Shown one piece after another: positions 20,632-31,022 of a stretch of 64,000 bases of DNA; positions within the stretch are counted from its first letter, which is position 1; the number at the start of each line of letters is the position of its first letter. The DNA comes from Pseudomonas cichorii (GTDB taxonomy: Bacteria > Pseudomonadota > Gammaproteobacteria > Pseudomonadales > Pseudomonadaceae). Under the pieces are notes generated by a model. It did not search any database. It had not been told where the DNA came from and worked only from the letters and a program-made list of their open reading frames with translations. Location of the stretch: the NCBI RefSeq assembly GCF_018343775.1, contig NZ_CP074349.1:5198001-5262000 (forward strand), read 5' to 3'. A program made the translations under genes and the position numbers.

Positions 20632-21960
20632 ATGCCTTCTTGTTTTACCCATCCCTGGCAGTTGCGCCAACTCATCGCCGCCTCCAGCCTTATTGCTCTG
20701 GTAGCTTGTGCAGAAAAACCCACTGCTGCCGATGCCACCCCTCTTCAAGCCAGCAAGACCCTGCCTGTTGCGCCCGTAGCGGTGCCGACACCGGCTCTGG
20801 TCGTGGATGAAAACCTCACCATCCAGCCCGCCATCAGCTTTGCGGAATGGCAGGCTGGCTTTCGCAATCAGGCACTGAAGGCCGGTATTCGCGCAGACGT
20901 CTTCGACCGTGCATTCAGCGGCGTGACGCCGGACATGAGCGTGGTGAAGGCCGACCGCAGCCAACCAGAGTTCAGCCGCCCGGTGTGGGAATACCTGGAC
21001 GGCGCGATTTCTGCCGCACGGGTACGCAAGGGCCAGGCCCTGCTTTCCCAGTACAGCACCGACCTGCAGAACATCGAGCAACGCTATGGCGTCGACCGTC
21101 AGGCACTGGTCGCGGTGTGGGGCATGGAGAGTAACTTCGGACAGTTCCAGGGTTCGCAGTCGGTAATCCGCTCCCTGGCCACACTGGCCTATGAAGGCCG
21201 TCGCCCGGACTTCGCCCAGAGCCAGTTGCTGGCGGCGCTGGAAATCCTCCAGCAAGGCGATATAACGCCTGAGAAAATGCTTGGCTCATGGGCTGGCGCC
21301 ATGGGGCAGACCCAGTTCATACCGACCACCTACAACACCCATGCAGTGGACTTCAACGGAGATGGTCGTCGGGATATCTGGAACACACCGGCCGACGCCC
21401 TGGCATCCACCGCTCATTACTTGCAAAGCTCGGGATGGCAGCGTGGCCAGCCGTGGGGCTTCGAAGTGGTATTGAGTTCGGATTTCGACTACGCCCTGGC
21501 TGACGCTTCGACCCGCAAGAGCCTGACTGAATGGCAAAAGCTTGGCCTGAAGCTTCCCGACGGCTCGGCACTGCCTCTGGCCTCCAGCCAGCAGCAAGCG
21601 GCCCTGCTTCTGCCTGCGGGCTATCGCGGCCCGGCCTTCCTGGTGCTGGACAACTTCCGCGCCATTCTGCGCTACAACAACTCGTCGTCCTATGCCCTGG
21701 CCATCAGCCTGCTTTCCGACCGCTTCAAAGGGGCCGGTTACATCGTAGGCAACTGGCCTCGTACAGACCTGCCTCTGAGCCGCTCAGAGCGGATCGAGCT
21801 GCAGACCCTGCTGTCGGCCCGCAAGTACGATGCAGGCGCACCAGACGGCATTATCGGTGCCAATACCCGCAAGGCGATTCGCAGTGCCCAGCAGTCCTTT
21901 GGCTGGCCAGCCGATGGCTATCCGACTCATGAGCTGCTGAACAACCTGCGCAAGCCCTGA
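20632..21960 (+). CDS. Lytic murein transglycosylase, MltB family with peptidoglycan-binding domain
   Basis: A 442-residue outer-membrane lipoprotein candidate. The signal ends in LVAC, giving a lipidated Cys near residue 26. An SLT_2 domain follows (about 70-370), with the catalytic Glu in [16 protein letters not shown] and the family segment [25 protein letters not shown]. The C-terminal PG_binding_1 domain (about 382-440) contains [18 protein letters not shown]. It should cleave the MurNAc-GlcNAc bond to leave 1,6-anhydroMurNAc. I chose ATG 20632 over the TTG at 20620. A strong bidirectional terminator follows. The second MltB-type enzyme in the window (26462-27469) lacks the binding domain. 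Confidence 0.88.
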   Translation: MPSCFTHPWQLRQLIAASSLIALVACAEKPTAADATPLQASKTLPVAPVAVPTPALVVDENLTIQPAISFAEWQAGFRNQALKAGIRADVFDRAFSGVTPDMSVVKADRSQPEFSRPVWEYLDGAISAARVRKGQALLSQYSTDLQNIEQRYGVDRQALVAVWGMESNFGQFQGSQSVIRSLATLAYEGRRPDFAQSQLLAALEILQQGDITPEKMLGSWAGAMGQTQFIPTTYNTHAVDFNGDGRRDIWNTPADALASTAHYLQSSGWQRGQPWGFEVVLSSDFDYALADASTRKSLTEWQKLGLKLPDGSALPLASSQQQAALLLPAGYRGPAFLVLDNFRAILRYNNSSSYALAISLLSDRFKGAGYIVGNWPRTDLPLSRSERIELQTLLSARKYDAGAPDGIIGANTRKAIRSAQQSFGWPADGYPTHELLNNLRKP

Positions 21961-21973
21961 CAGACCGCCATAA

Positions 21974-22009
21974 AAAAACGGGCCGGATATCACTATCCGG
22001 CCCGTTTTT
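21974..22009. terminator. Bidirectional terminator between the transglycosylase gene and lipA
   Basis: Sixteen-base arms (AAAAACGGGCCGGATA at 21974-21989 and TATCCGGCCCGTTTTT at 21994-22009) flank a four-base loop. A run on the left and T run on the right make it an intrinsic terminator in both directions, serving the two converging genes. Confidence 0.92.
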
Positions 22010-22029
22010 CATTACCCGTCAAATGCTCC

Positions 22030-23037
22030 TCAGAGCAGATTCTTGGCAATCTTGGCCTGTTCGTCGGCATGGTACGACGAACGCACCAGCGGCCCGGAAG
22101 CCACGTTCTTGAAGCCCATCTTGTAACCTTCCTCGGCGAACCAGGCGAAGGTGTCCGGGTGCACGAAGCGCTGGACCGGCAAGTGGCTGCGCGAAGGTTG
22201 CAGGTACTGACCAAGGGTCAGCATGTCGATGTCGTGTTCGCGCATGCGCTGCATGACTTCGATGACTTCGTCGTCGGTTTCGCCCAGGCCCAGCATCAGG
22301 CCGGATTTGGTCGGAACGTGCGGCACCATCTGCTTGAAGCGTTGCAAGAGGGTCAGCGACCACTGATAGTCCGAACCCGGACGCGCAGCCTTGTACAGGC
22401 GCGGTACGGTTTCCAGGTTGTGGTTGAACACATCAGGCGGCTCGGCTGCGGTGATTTCCAGCGCAACGTCCATGCGGCCGCGGTAGTCCGGGACCAGAGT
22501 TTCGAGCTGGACATTCGGCGACAAGGCACGGATTTCACGGATGCAGTCAGCAAAGTGCTGGGCACCGCCGTCGCGCAGGTCGTCACGGTCGACCGAGGTG
22601 ATGACCACGTACTTGAGGCGCAGGTCGGCAATCGCCACTGCCAGGTTATGCGGTTCTTCGGTATCCAGAGGCTTCGGACGGCCATGGCCGACGTCGCAGA
22701 ACGGGCAGCGACGGGTGCAGATGTCACCCATGATCATGAAGGTCGCGGTGCCGCCGGAGAAACATTCGCCCAGGTTCGGGCAGGATGCCTCTTCGCAGAC
22801 GCTGTGCAGCTTGTGCTTGCGCAGCAGTTGCTTGATACGGTCGACTTCCGGGGAAACCGGGATTCGCACGCGAATCCAGTCCGGCTTCTTGGGCAGCTCG
22901 ACCGTCGGGATGATCTTGACCGGGATGCGTGCGACTTTTTCGGCACCGCGCAGCTTTACGCCCGCTTCGACTTTCGGACGGGGAGCGCGCTCGGAAACAT
23001 CCAGCGTCGGGATCAGGGTTTGCACGGTGTCAGTCAT
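22030..23037 (-). CDS. lipA: Lipoyl synthase
   Basis: LipA inserts two sulfur atoms into octanoyl groups on lipoyl domains by radical SAM chemistry. The 335-residue protein carries the auxiliary cluster cysteines ([13 protein letters not shown]) and the radical SAM cysteines ([13 protein letters not shown]). The auxiliary cluster is the one consumed as sulfur donor. It follows lipB with an eight-base overlap, so attachment (LipB) and sulfur insertion are made from one message, with the DUF493 gene at its head. Confidence 0.96.
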   Translation of the reverse strand: MTDTVQTLIPTLDVSERAPRPKVEAGVKLRGAEKVARIPVKIIPTVELPKKPDWIRVRIPVSPEVDRIKQLLRKHKLHSVCEEASCPNLGECFSGGTATFMIMGDICTRRCPFCDVGHGRPKPLDTEEPHNLAVAIADLRLKYVVITSVDRDDLRDGGAQHFADCIREIRALSPNVQLETLVPDYRGRMDVALEITAAEPPDVFNHNLETVPRLYKAARPGSDYQWSLTLLQRFKQMVPHVPTKSGLMLGLGETDDEVIEVMQRMREHDIDMLTLGQYLQPSRSHLPVQRFVHPDTFAWFAEEGYKMGFKNVASGPLVRSSYHADEQAKIAKNLL

Positions 23038-23686
23038 ATCGTTCTATTCCGCCCGTAAGGGTCGCCTGCTCAGCATAGTCGAGGTGTTTGACGAGCTGCA
23101 CGCGCAGCCGGGCACTTACCTCGGAAAATTCCGTCTTCCCTGCGTGATCGCGCAACTGGGTCATTGCCAGTCCGGCATATCCACAGGGGTTGATGCGGCG
23201 GAACGGCTCCAGGTCCATGTCGACGTTCAACGCCAGTCCATGAAATGAGCAACCGTTACGAATGCGCAGGCCGAGAGACGCGATTTTCGCGCCGTCGACA
23301 TATACGCCAGGGGCATCGGCCTTGGCCGCCGCCGTCACCCCATAACTGTCCAGCAAGGCAATAAGGGTGTTTTCGATCCGGGTAACCAGATCGCGAACCC
23401 CAAATCCAAGGCGCCTGACATCGAGCAACAGATAGGCAACCAATTGGCCGGGGCCATGATAGGTCACTTGGCCGCCACGATCGACCTGTACGACAGGAAT
23501 ATTACCCGGCAACAGCAAATGTTCTGCCTTGCCGGACTGTCCCTGGGTAAAGACCGGGGGATGCTGCACCAGCCAGATCTCGTCTGCGGTGTCACGGTCA
23601 CGCCCGTCGGTGAAGCGCTGCATGGCATGCCAGGCGCTTTCGTAATCGATCAAGCCAAGATCACGAAAGCCCAGGATGTCGCCCAT
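23030..23686 (-). CDS. lipB: Octanoyltransferase
   Basis: LipB moves octanoate from acyl carrier protein to lipoyl domains of 2-oxoacid dehydrogenases and the glycine cleavage H protein. The 218-residue protein shows [28 protein letters not shown] and the catalytic Cys/Lys region ([32 protein letters not shown]). Its ATG at 23686 overlaps the stop of the DUF493 gene by one base (TGATG), which argues for termination-reinitiation. The family match is standard. Confidence 0.95.
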   Translation of the reverse strand: MGDILGFRDLGLIDYESAWHAMQRFTDGRDRDTADEIWLVQHPPVFTQGQSGKAEHLLLPGNIPVVQVDRGGQVTYHGPGQLVAYLLLDVRRLGFGVRDLVTRIENTLIALLDSYGVTAAAKADAPGVYVDGAKIASLGLRIRNGCSFHGLALNVDMDLEPFRRINPCGYAGLAMTQLRDHAGKTEFSEVSARLRVQLVKHLDYAEQATLTGGIERYD

Positions 23687-23961
23687 CAGAGCACCATATG
23701 CACGACACCCGTAGCGCGAAGGGCACTATTGATATCACGCAACTGGTCTTCGCCGGTGGCGACGATATGCAGTTGTACGGTGGTGTACTTGCCGTTGCTG
23801 CTCTGACGCTCGGCGAGCGTGGAGACGTCGATCTTGGCGTGTTTGCCGAGAATCTCGATCACTGCAGCAGTAAACCCCACGCTGGTGTCGCCGATCACTT
23901 TGATCGGGTAGTCATCGCAGGGGAATTCGATTTTGTGCGACTTGACGTCGGTATCGGTCAT
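23686..23961 (-). CDS. DUF493 (YbeD-type) small protein
   Basis: From ATG 23961 the protein has 91 residues; a start at 23997 would add 12. It has the ACT-like ferredoxin fold pattern of Ybe[25 protein letters not shown], then [25 protein letters not shown]. YbeD lies next to lipB in many gammaproteobacteria. The fold suggests allosteric or regulatory binding, but no ligand is known to me. The one-base overlap with lipB supports co-regulation. Confidence 0.85.
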   Translation of the reverse strand: MTDTDVKSHKIEFPCDDYPIKVIGDTSVGFTAAVIEILGKHAKIDVSTLAERQSSNGKYTTVQLHIVATGEDQLRDINSALRATGVVHMVL

Positions 23962-24050
23962 GGCAGTAAAGGTCTCACAAGCCGTGACGACGGACACGCG
24001 GCCTGCTCATGAAGCAGGCCGCGAGAAGGTCGGCATTGATTACTAGAAGG

Positions 24051-25211
24051 TCAGTTGAACAAGCCGTAGAAGAACAGGCGAATGCTATCCCACACGCGGC
24101 GGAAAATACCACCTTCCTCGACAGCTTCCAGTGCGATGAGGTTGGCAGTGTGCACAACCTTGTCTTCCTTCTTCACTTCAACCTTGCCGATCACGTCACC
24201 CTTGGCAATTGGCGCAACCAGTTGCGGGTTCATGGTCATGCTGGCGCTGAGCTTCTTCATGTCGCCTTTGGGCATGGTCATGCTCAGGTCTTCTGCCAGA
24301 CCAGCCTTGACCTGACGGGTGGTGCCTTTCCAGACGGACGCCTGGGCCAGCTCGGTGCCCTTCTGGTAGAAGTTCTGGGTTTCGAAGAAACGGAAACCGT
24401 AGGTCAGCAGCTTCTGGGTTTCGGCTGCACGGGCCTGCTCACTGTTGGTGCCAAACACCACGGCGATCAGACGCATACCATCACGCACTGCCGAGGACAC
24501 CATGCAGTAGCCGGCTTCTTCGGTGTGGCCGGTTTTCAGACCGTCAACGGTCTTGTCGCGCCACAGCAGCAGGTTGCGGTTAGGCTGCTTGATACCGTTC
24601 CAGAAGAACTCTTTCTGCGAGTAGATCGCGTAGTGAGCCGGGTCTTCGTGGATGATGGCACGTGCCAGAATGGCCATGTCATGAGCCGACGAGTAGTGCT
24701 CAGGGTTCGGCAGGCCGGTCGGGTTCATGAAGTGACTGTTGGTCATGCCCAGGTCGCCGGCCGTCTTGTTCATCATGTCGGCGAAAGCGTCTTCGCTGCC
24801 GGCAATGTGCTCGGCAACTGCAACGCTGGCGTCGTTACCCGACTGGATGATGATGCCGTGCAGCAGGTCGCTGACCGTCACCTGGCTACCCACCTTGATG
24901 AACATCCGCGAACCGCCGGTACGCCAGGCATTTTCGCTGACGGTGACCGGATCGTTCTCGCCGATCTGGCCGCGACGGATTTCCAGTGTCGCGATGTAGG
25001 CCGTCATCAGTTTGGTCAGGCTCGCAGGAGCCAGACGCTGGTCACCGTTGTTTTCAACCAGAACGTTGCCGCTGGAGGCATCCATCAGCACGTAGGACTT
25101 GGCGGCCAGTTGCGGCGCAGCAGGCGTCATCTGTTCGGCAGCCCAGGCAGCCGGGGCGATGACCAGTGGCACAAGCAGGCACAAACGTTTTGCAAAGGTG
25201 GTGATGTTCAT
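24051..25211 (-). CDS. dacA: D-alanyl-D-alanine carboxypeptidase (PBP5/6 type)
   Basis: From ATG 25211 the protein has 386 residues with a signal peptide (about 1-25). Penicillin-binding motifs are clear: SLTK with nucleophile Ser64 and Lys67, SGN at 124-126 and KTG at 226-228. A C-terminal PBP5 domain (about 285-355) and an amphipathic final helix (DSIRLFFYGLFN) would anchor it to the outer face of the inner membrane. It trims the terminal D-Ala from pentapeptide stems. The PAO1 counterpart in this location is called dacC. It follows rlpA in the murein cluster after 234 bases. Confidence 0.94.
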   Translation of the reverse strand: MNITTFAKRLCLLVPLVIAPAAWAAEQMTPAAPQLAAKSYVLMDASSGNVLVENNGDQRLAPASLTKLMTAYIATLEIRRGQIGENDPVTVSENAWRTGGSRMFIKVGSQVTVSDLLHGIIIQSGNDASVAVAEHIAGSEDAFADMMNKTAGDLGMTNSHFMNPTGLPNPEHYSSAHDMAILARAIIHEDPAHYAIYSQKEFFWNGIKQPNRNLLLWRDKTVDGLKTGHTEEAGYCMVSSAVRDGMRLIAVVFGTNSEQARAAETQKLLTYGFRFFETQNFYQKGTELAQASVWKGTTRQVKAGLAEDLSMTMPKGDMKKLSASMTMNPQLVAPIAKGDVIGKVEVKKEDKVVHTANLIALEAVEEGGIFRRVWDSIRLFFYGLFN

Positions 25212-25445
25212 CCGTCTCTCGAAATTGCTAATGGGCAAACATGCCCTCACGGGCAAAGCGGAACAAGCCGGCGAAGCGCATGCACTTCACCGCGGCTCGT
25301 GGCGCCAGGCTAAAACCCTGGCTGACAAGATCGCCTGTTCAACACACGATCCTGCGGGCAGTGCCTGCAACACTTGCTCTGACGGCAAGTCCGCATTGCG
25401 GGCCACTGCATATCGTTCTTCATACCGCCAAGAACGACTGTTGAT

Positions 25446-26462
25446 TCAATCCAGTGTTACAAGGCTCGGCTGACCAAGGTTGGCCGATCTGACACTATCC
25501 TGCAATTGCTGGGCTTCACCCTGAGTGCCTATCGGCCCCATACGAACCCGATAGAGCGTCTGTTGGTTGCGGGCTATCGAACTCACGAAAACCGGTGCCC
25601 GGACCATCGCGCTCAACTTCGATCTCAGGAGCTCTGCAGCGTCCGGATTCGCGAAGGCTCCCACCTGGAGAAATAGCCCAGAGGCTTGTCCTGAAGCGTT
25701 TTTTTTTGCGTCAACCTGCAAGGGTACAGGCGGAGCGGCATGCTGCTGAGGGGGTGGCGTGTATTGCTCGACCGTCCCGGTGGAGGTCGTGAACGCCGGC
25801 GTGGCCGCCTGGGCCACCACTTGTGGCTGGTCCAGGGCCAATGGCGCCGGGCGACCCCGTTGTGCCCACCATTCCTGCGGATCGATACCTTCGACCTTGA
25901 CCCGCGCCGTGCCGCTTTCGGCATAACCGAGTTTCTTGGCAGCCGCATAGGACAGGTCGATGATCCGGTCGGAGTAAAACGGACCACGGTCGTTGACGCG
26001 CAGAATCACGGTACGGTTGTTGTCGAGGTTCGTCACACGCACATAGCTGGGCAATGGCAGGGTCTTGTGGGCTGCGCTCATGCCGTACAGGTCATAGACC
26101 TCGCCATTGGCGGTGTTCTGACCATGAAACTTGGTGCCGTACCAGGAAGCCGTACCCGTGGCGACATAGCGCTTGGATTCGCTCATCGGGAAGTAGCTCT
26201 TGCCCAGCACCGTATAAGGGTTGGCCTTGTAGGGACCTGTGTGGACAGTCGGCGTGGCATCTGGAATGCGCGAGATATCCACATCCCACCAGGGAGCCCC
26301 GTCCTTGTGCGCACGGTTGATATCGAGCCCCGGAGCAGAGCGCACGGCGGTGCCGCTCTGCTGTTGTGGCGAACGCGAGGTGGACGAGCAGCTTGCCATC
26401 AACAATGCCAGCCCCGCACAAGCCAGCACTTTCAAAGGTGTACGAATCGGCAATGGCCGCAT
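25446..26462 (-). CDS. rlpA: Septal ring lytic transglycosylase RlpA
   Basis: A 338-residue outer-membrane lipoprotein: lipobox LMASC with lipidated Cys25. A double-psi beta-barrel (about 98-190) has GTASWYGTKFHGQNTANGE, where the Glu and the following motifs fit the catalytic region, and NDRGPF. A SPOR domain (about 262-335) binds denuded septal glycan. In P. aeruginosa RlpA cleaves glycan strands lacking stem peptides and aids daughter-cell separation. A proline/glutamine-rich linker joins the domains. Its start overlaps the mltB stop by one base. Confidence 0.94.
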   Translation of the reverse strand: MRPLPIRTPLKVLACAGLALLMASCSSTSRSPQQQSGTAVRSAPGLDINRAHKDGAPWWDVDISRIPDATPTVHTGPYKANPYTVLGKSYFPMSESKRYVATGTASWYGTKFHGQNTANGEVYDLYGMSAAHKTLPLPSYVRVTNLDNNRTVILRVNDRGPFYSDRIIDLSYAAAKKLGYAESGTARVKVEGIDPQEWWAQRGRPAPLALDQPQVVAQAATPAFTTSTGTVEQYTPPPQQHAAPPVPLQVDAKKNASGQASGLFLQVGAFANPDAAELLRSKLSAMVRAPVFVSSIARNQQTLYRVRMGPIGTQGEAQQLQDSVRSANLGQPSLVTLD

Positions 26463-27469
26463 TACTTAACGCCTCGTGCTTGAACCAACGATTCAGACAG
26501 CTGATACACGGCCATGGCGTACATCACACTGCGGTTATATCGGGTGATTGCATAAAAGTTATTCAATCCCAGCCAGTATTCCGGACCTTGATCGCCCTCA
26601 AGGCGAAATGCCGTGACGGGCAGGTCGTCGCGCAGCGCATCATGACTCGCCCAGCCCAGGCCTCGCAACTCCCCGACCGACATGACCGGGTCCAGACCAG
26701 GGCTCAAACCCTCATCGACCCGACTGCCGCGTGCCGAGGCACGACTGACGACACGCTGCCCGGCCACCCAGCCATGGCGCTTGAAGTAGCTGGCGACACT
26801 GCCGATGGCATCGTCCGGATCGGTCCAGATATTGATGTGCCCGTCACCGTCGAAATCCACGGCATAGGCGCGAAAGCTGCTCGGCATGAACTGCGGCAGT
26901 CCCATCGCACCGGCGTATGAACCCTTGAGGGTCATAGGATCGACCTGCTGTTCACGGGCCAGCAGCAGGAACTCGCGCAGCTCCTTGCGGAAGAACGGGG
27001 CGCGAGGCGGATAGTCGAAGCCCAGCGTGGACAACGCATCGATCACCCGGTAGTTCCCGGTATTGCGACCGAAGAAGGTTTCGACGCCGATGATCGACAC
27101 GATGATCTGCGCAGGCACGCCATATTCCTGCTCGGCACGAGCCAGGGCCGCTTCATGCTGACGCCAGAAATCGACGCCGCGAGCGATACGGGCATCGGTA
27201 ATGAACATCGGGCGATATTCTTTCCACTGCTTGACCCGTTCGGCCGGGCGGGAAATAGCATCGAGGATCGCCTGCTTGCGCTCGACTTCGCGAAACACGT
27301 CCATCAATTGCTCGCCGGCAAAACCGTACTCACGGGTCATCTCACCGACAAATTCGGCCACTTGAGGAGAACCTTCGTAGTCGCCGGCGATAGTCTCTTG
27401 TACAGATCCAAGGATGCTGACCAGACCGACCACCGGAGCATATCGAGCCCAGTTTCGCACTACCTGCAT
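26462..27469 (-). CDS. mltB: Lytic murein transglycosylase B
   Basis: From ATG 27469 the protein has 335 residues; the start at 27505 adds 12 charged residues before the hydrophobic leader. The leader (about 8-28) looks like an uncleaved anchor or signal without a lipobox, so it is the soluble SltB1-like type. The catalytic Glu130 lies in IIGVETFFGRNTG, followed by GSYAGAMGLPQFMPSSF. The enzyme produces 1,6-anhydromuropeptides. It is embedded in the rodA-mrdA elongasome cluster, which links cleavage to lateral wall growth. Confidence 0.93.
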   Translation of the reverse strand: MQVVRNWARYAPVVGLVSILGSVQETIAGDYEGSPQVAEFVGEMTREYGFAGEQLMDVFREVERKQAILDAISRPAERVKQWKEYRPMFITDARIARGVDFWRQHEAALARAEQEYGVPAQIIVSIIGVETFFGRNTGNYRVIDALSTLGFDYPPRAPFFRKELREFLLLAREQQVDPMTLKGSYAGAMGLPQFMPSSFRAYAVDFDGDGHINIWTDPDDAIGSVASYFKRHGWVAGQRVVSRASARGSRVDEGLSPGLDPVMSVGELRGLGWASHDALRDDLPVTAFRLEGDQGPEYWLGLNNFYAITRYNRSVMYAMAVYQLSESLVQARGVK

Positions 27470-27486
27470 TGAATTCTTCACCTTAA

Positions 27487-28632
27487 TCAAACCTGAGCGA
27501 TCCATTTACGATGCGTATGGATCGACATCAAAACCCCAAACGCTGACAGCAGCGTCACGAGCGAAGTTCCGCCATAGCTAATGAAAGGCAGTGGTACGCC
27601 TACAACCGGCAAAAGGCCACTGACCATACCGATATTGACGAATACATAAACAAAAAATGTCATTGTCAGCGCCCCGGCCAGCAACTTGCCGAACAGGGTC
27701 TGGGCTTGCGCGGTGATGACAAGGCCACGACCGATCAGTAGCAGGTAAATGACCAGCAGCGCACAGATTCCCACCAGCCCGAATTCCTCACCCAATACCG
27801 CAATGATGAAGTCCGTGTGGCTTTCAGGCAGGAAGTCCAGGTGCGACTGGGTGCCCAGCAGCCAGCCCTTGCCGAAGACGCCACCCGAACCGATGGCCGC
27901 CTTGGACTGGATGATGTTCCAGCCGGTGCCCAGCGGGTCGCTTTCCGGATCGAGAAAGGTCAGCACCCTTTGTTTCTGGTAGTCGTGCATGAAGAAGAAC
28001 CACATGGCGACAGCCGCTGGTACCGCAGCAGCCAGCACGCTGATGATCCAGCGCCAGCGCAGCCCGGCCATGAACAGAACGAAGGCTCCGGAAGCCAGGA
28101 TCAGCAGGGATGTGCCCAGGTCAGGCTGGCGCACGATCAGCACGAAGGGCACGCCGATCAACGCAAGGCTGACCGCCACATGCTTGAGCTGCGGCGGCAA
28201 GGTGCGCTTGGACAGATACCAGGCGATGGTCGCCGGCATGATGATTTTCAGGAACTCCGAAGGCTGGAAACGGATGACCCCCGGAATGTTGATCCAGCGT
28301 GTGGCCCCCATGGCGTTGTGGCCCATCACATCCACCACCACCAGTAACAGCACGCCCATGACGTACATGACCGGCACCCAGCGCGCCATGAATCGCGGCT
28401 CGAACTGGGCAATGACCAGCATTGCCGTCAGGCCGATGCCGAAAGAGCTGGCCTGTTTGAGCAGCAGGTCCCAGTTCTTGCCACTGGCCGAATACAGGAC
28501 GAACAGGCTACCCGCCGCCAGAGTCAGCAACAGGATAAGCAACGGGCCATCGATGTGGATGCGCTGCAGGAACGTCGCACGACGACGCATCACGTCTTCG
28601 CTGGAAAGGATGCGGTCGAAATTACTCTTCAC
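27487..28632 (-). CDS. rodA: Rod-shape SEDS glycosyltransferase RodA
   Basis: RodA polymerises lipid II into glycan strands in the elongasome together with PBP2. The 381-residue protein has about ten transmembrane helices and the SEDS segments WINIPGVIRFQPSEFLKI (with an essential-type Glu/Lys region), RQPDLGTSL (conserved Asp) and PLPFISYGGTSLV. The start at ATG 28632 overlaps the mrdA stop by 11 bases; a second in-frame ATG (MRRRATFL) lies 14 codons on and is also possible. mltB follows directly. Confidence 0.94.
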   Translation of the reverse strand: MKSNFDRILSSEDVMRRRATFLQRIHIDGPLLILLLTLAAGSLFVLYSASGKNWDLLLKQASSFGIGLTAMLVIAQFEPRFMARWVPVMYVMGVLLLVVVDVMGHNAMGATRWINIPGVIRFQPSEFLKIIMPATIAWYLSKRTLPPQLKHVAVSLALIGVPFVLIVRQPDLGTSLLILASGAFVLFMAGLRWRWIISVLAAAVPAAVAMWFFFMHDYQKQRVLTFLDPESDPLGTGWNIIQSKAAIGSGGVFGKGWLLGTQSHLDFLPESHTDFIIAVLGEEFGLVGICALLVIYLLLIGRGLVITAQAQTLFGKLLAGALTMTFFVYVFVNIGMVSGLLPVVGVPLPFISYGGTSLVTLLSAFGVLMSIHTHRKWIAQV

Positions 28633-30517
28633 GGGCCGCAGCCTCCGGATTCAGGGAGCCGGCGTACTCAGGTTTGAGTGCACCATTCTGGTCGAGCAGC
28701 CAGGCATCCATCACCTGACGGACCACGGGAGCCGCAACACCAGAGCCGGACTCACCGTTCTCCACCATCACAGCCACGACGATCTTGGGGTTGTCGGCTG
28801 GCGCAAAGCCCACGAACAGGGCGTGGTCACGATGGCGCTCCTGAACCTTGGTGCGGTCGTACTTCTCGCCCTGCTTGATGGCAACAACCTGGGCGGTACC
28901 GCTTTTACCGGCGATCCGGTATTGCGCACCGATGGAAGCCTTGCGCGCCGTACCACGGGCGCCGTGCATCACTTCCTGCATGCCGTGGTTCACCCTGGCC
29001 CAGTTGGACGGGTCGCGCAGGATGATGTCCGGCATCGGATTCTCGTCAACCGGCGCCTTGCCTTCGATGCTCTTGGCCAGGTGCGGCCGGTTCCACTTGC
29101 CCTTGTTGGCGACCAAGGCCGTGGCCTGCGCCAGTTGCAGCGGCGTGGCCTGCATATAACCTTGGCCGATCCCGAGAATCAGGGTTTCGCCGGGGAACCA
29201 CGCCTGACGCCGGGTGGCCCGCTTCCAGTCCCGGGACGGCATCAAGCCGGGAGATTCCTCGAACATGTCCAGAGACACCTTCTGCCCAAGGCCGAACTTG
29301 TTCATGTATGTGGACAGCCGGTCGATGCCGAGCTTGTGCGCAAGATCGTAGAAGTAGGTATCGTTTGAACGCATGATCGCCACATCAAGGTCCACCCAGC
29401 CATCGCCGGTGCGGTTCCAGTTGCGGTATTTATGGTCATAGTTCGGCAACTGGTAGTAACCGGGGTCGAACACCCGGGAAGACGGCGTCACGACGCCAGC
29501 ATCCAGCCCGGCAACGGCGACCGCAGGCTTGATGGTGGAGCCCGGCGGATAAAGGCCGCGCAGAATACGGTTGAACAGTGGCCGGTCGATGGAATCGCGC
29601 AGCTCGGCGTAAGCCTTGAAGCTGATCCCCGTCACGAACAGATTCGGGTCGAAACTCGGTGCGCTGACCATCGCCAGCACTTCGCCTGTATTCGGGTCCA
29701 GCGCCACGACAGCACCGCGACGACCGCCCAGTGCAGCTTCGGCGGCTTCCTGAAGATTGATGTCCAGGCTCAGGACAATATCCTTGCCGGGAATCGGATC
29801 GGTGCGCTTGAGCACACGCAATACGCGGCCCCGTGCATTGGTTTCGACTTCTTCGTAGCCGACCTGACCATGCAGCTCATCTTCGTAGAAACGCTCGATA
29901 CCGGTCTTGCCGATGTGGTGCGTGCCGCTGTAATTGACGGGATCGAGGCCTTTGAGCTCTTTCTCGTTGATGCGGCCCATGTAACCGACCGAGTGGGCAA
30001 AGTGCGGCCCCTGTGGATAGTGACGGACCAGTTGCGCAACCACTTCGACGCCGGGCAGGCGGAACTGGTTAACAGCGATCAGGGCAATCTGCTCTTCGGT
30101 CAGCTCGAACAGGATCGGCACCGGCTCGAATGGCCGACGCCCCTGTTTCATGCGTTTCTCGAAGATGATGCGGTCATCGGGCGTAAGCTGCAGCACTTCG
30201 ACAATCGTATCGAGCACCTGGGACCAGTTGCCGGAGCGCTCGCGGGTCACGCTGAGGCTGAAGCTTGGCCGGTTGTCGGCCACCACAACGCCGTTGCGGT
30301 CGAAAATCAGGCCACGACTTGGCGGAATCGGCTGGACGTGAACCCGGTTGTTTTCCGACAGGGTCGAGTGGTAGTCGTATTGAATGACTTGCAGGAAATA
30401 CAGGCGCGCAATCAGGACGCACACCAGCAACATGACGGCCACTGCCCCGAACACGACCCTGCTGCGCACAAGGCGTGCGTCTTTTTCATGGTCTTTTAGG
30501 CGGATCGGCTGAGGCAT
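28622..30517 (-). CDS. mrdA: Penicillin-binding protein 2 (elongasome transpeptidase)
   Basis: The elongation-specific transpeptidase that crosslinks strands made by RodA. The 631-residue protein has one N-terminal membrane anchor (about 20-42), a pedestal domain (about 60-240) and a transpeptidase domain with nucleophile Ser327 (PPGSTIKP), SND in MRSNDTYF and KSGTAQV. It starts at ATG 30517 and overlaps rodA at its 3' end. In PAO1 it is pbpA. Its position between rlmH and rodA is conserved. Confidence 0.95.
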   Translation of the reverse strand: MPQPIRLKDHEKDARLVRSRVVFGAVAVMLLVCVLIARLYFLQVIQYDYHSTLSENNRVHVQPIPPSRGLIFDRNGVVVADNRPSFSLSVTRERSGNWSQVLDTIVEVLQLTPDDRIIFEKRMKQGRRPFEPVPILFELTEEQIALIAVNQFRLPGVEVVAQLVRHYPQGPHFAHSVGYMGRINEKELKGLDPVNYSGTHHIGKTGIERFYEDELHGQVGYEEVETNARGRVLRVLKRTDPIPGKDIVLSLDINLQEAAEAALGGRRGAVVALDPNTGEVLAMVSAPSFDPNLFVTGISFKAYAELRDSIDRPLFNRILRGLYPPGSTIKPAVAVAGLDAGVVTPSSRVFDPGYYQLPNYDHKYRNWNRTGDGWVDLDVAIMRSNDTYFYDLAHKLGIDRLSTYMNKFGLGQKVSLDMFEESPGLMPSRDWKRATRRQAWFPGETLILGIGQGYMQATPLQLAQATALVANKGKWNRPHLAKSIEGKAPVDENPMPDIILRDPSNWARVNHGMQEVMHGARGTARKASIGAQYRIAGKSGTAQVVAIKQGEKYDRTKVQERHRDHALFVGFAPADNPKIVVAVMVENGESGSGVAAPVVRQVMDAWLLDQNGALKPEYAGSLNPEAAAREE

Positions 30518-30545
30518 CTAGGGCGCGTTCACAGTAAAGACAAGG

Positions 30546-31013
30546 CTACTTGTGATAAGGGTGCCCGGACAGAACTGTCCAGGCGCGATAGATCTGCTCA
30601 CCGATCAGGATCCGCACCAGCGGGTGCGGCAAGGTCAGTGGTGACAGCGACCAGCGCTGCTCGCTGCGCGCGCAAACCTCGGGTGCAAGGCCTTCCGGCC
30701 CTCCGACCATGAGGTTTACCGTGCGCGAGTCCAGACGCCAGCGATCAAGCTCGCTCGCCAGTTGTTCGGTGCTCCAGGGCTTGCCCTGCACTTCAAGCGT
30801 GACGATCCGCTCACCCGGTTGCACCTTGGCCAGCATGGCTTCGCCTTCCTGACGGATCAGGCGTGCCACGTCGGCATTCTTGCCGCGGGTATTGAGCGGA
30901 ATTTCCACGAGTTCAAGCGCAAGTTCGGAAGGAAGACGCTTGGCGTACTCATGCCACCCCTCTTCCACCCACTTGGGCATACGCGAACCAACGGCGATCA
31001 GACGCAGACGCAC
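30546..31013 (-). CDS. rlmH: 23S rRNA pseudouridine-1915 N3-methyltransferase
   Basis: RlmH methylates pseudouridine 1915 in helix 69 of 23S rRNA. The 155-residue SPOUT-fold protein is full length and shows the SAM-binding knot motifs FLVGGPEG-like (MVGGPEGL) and [22 protein letters not shown]. The start is GTG at 31013 (VRLRLIAVG); there is no ATG nearby that keeps the conserved N-terminus. It lies nine bases after rsfS, the usual order. Confidence 0.95.
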   Translation of the reverse strand: MRLRLIAVGSRMPKWVEEGWHEYAKRLPSELALELVEIPLNTRGKNADVARLIRQEGEAMLAKVQPGERIVTLEVQGKPWSTEQLASELDRWRLDSRTVNLMVGGPEGLAPEVCARSEQRWSLSPLTLPHPLVRILIGEQIYRAWTVLSGHPYHK

Positions 31014-31022
31014 AACGATGCC

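Noticed and set aside
22069..23058. 329-codon open frame opposite lipA
   Set aside because: lipA has both cysteine clusters on the minus strand; the opposing frame is Asp/Val/Arg-rich shadow sequence.
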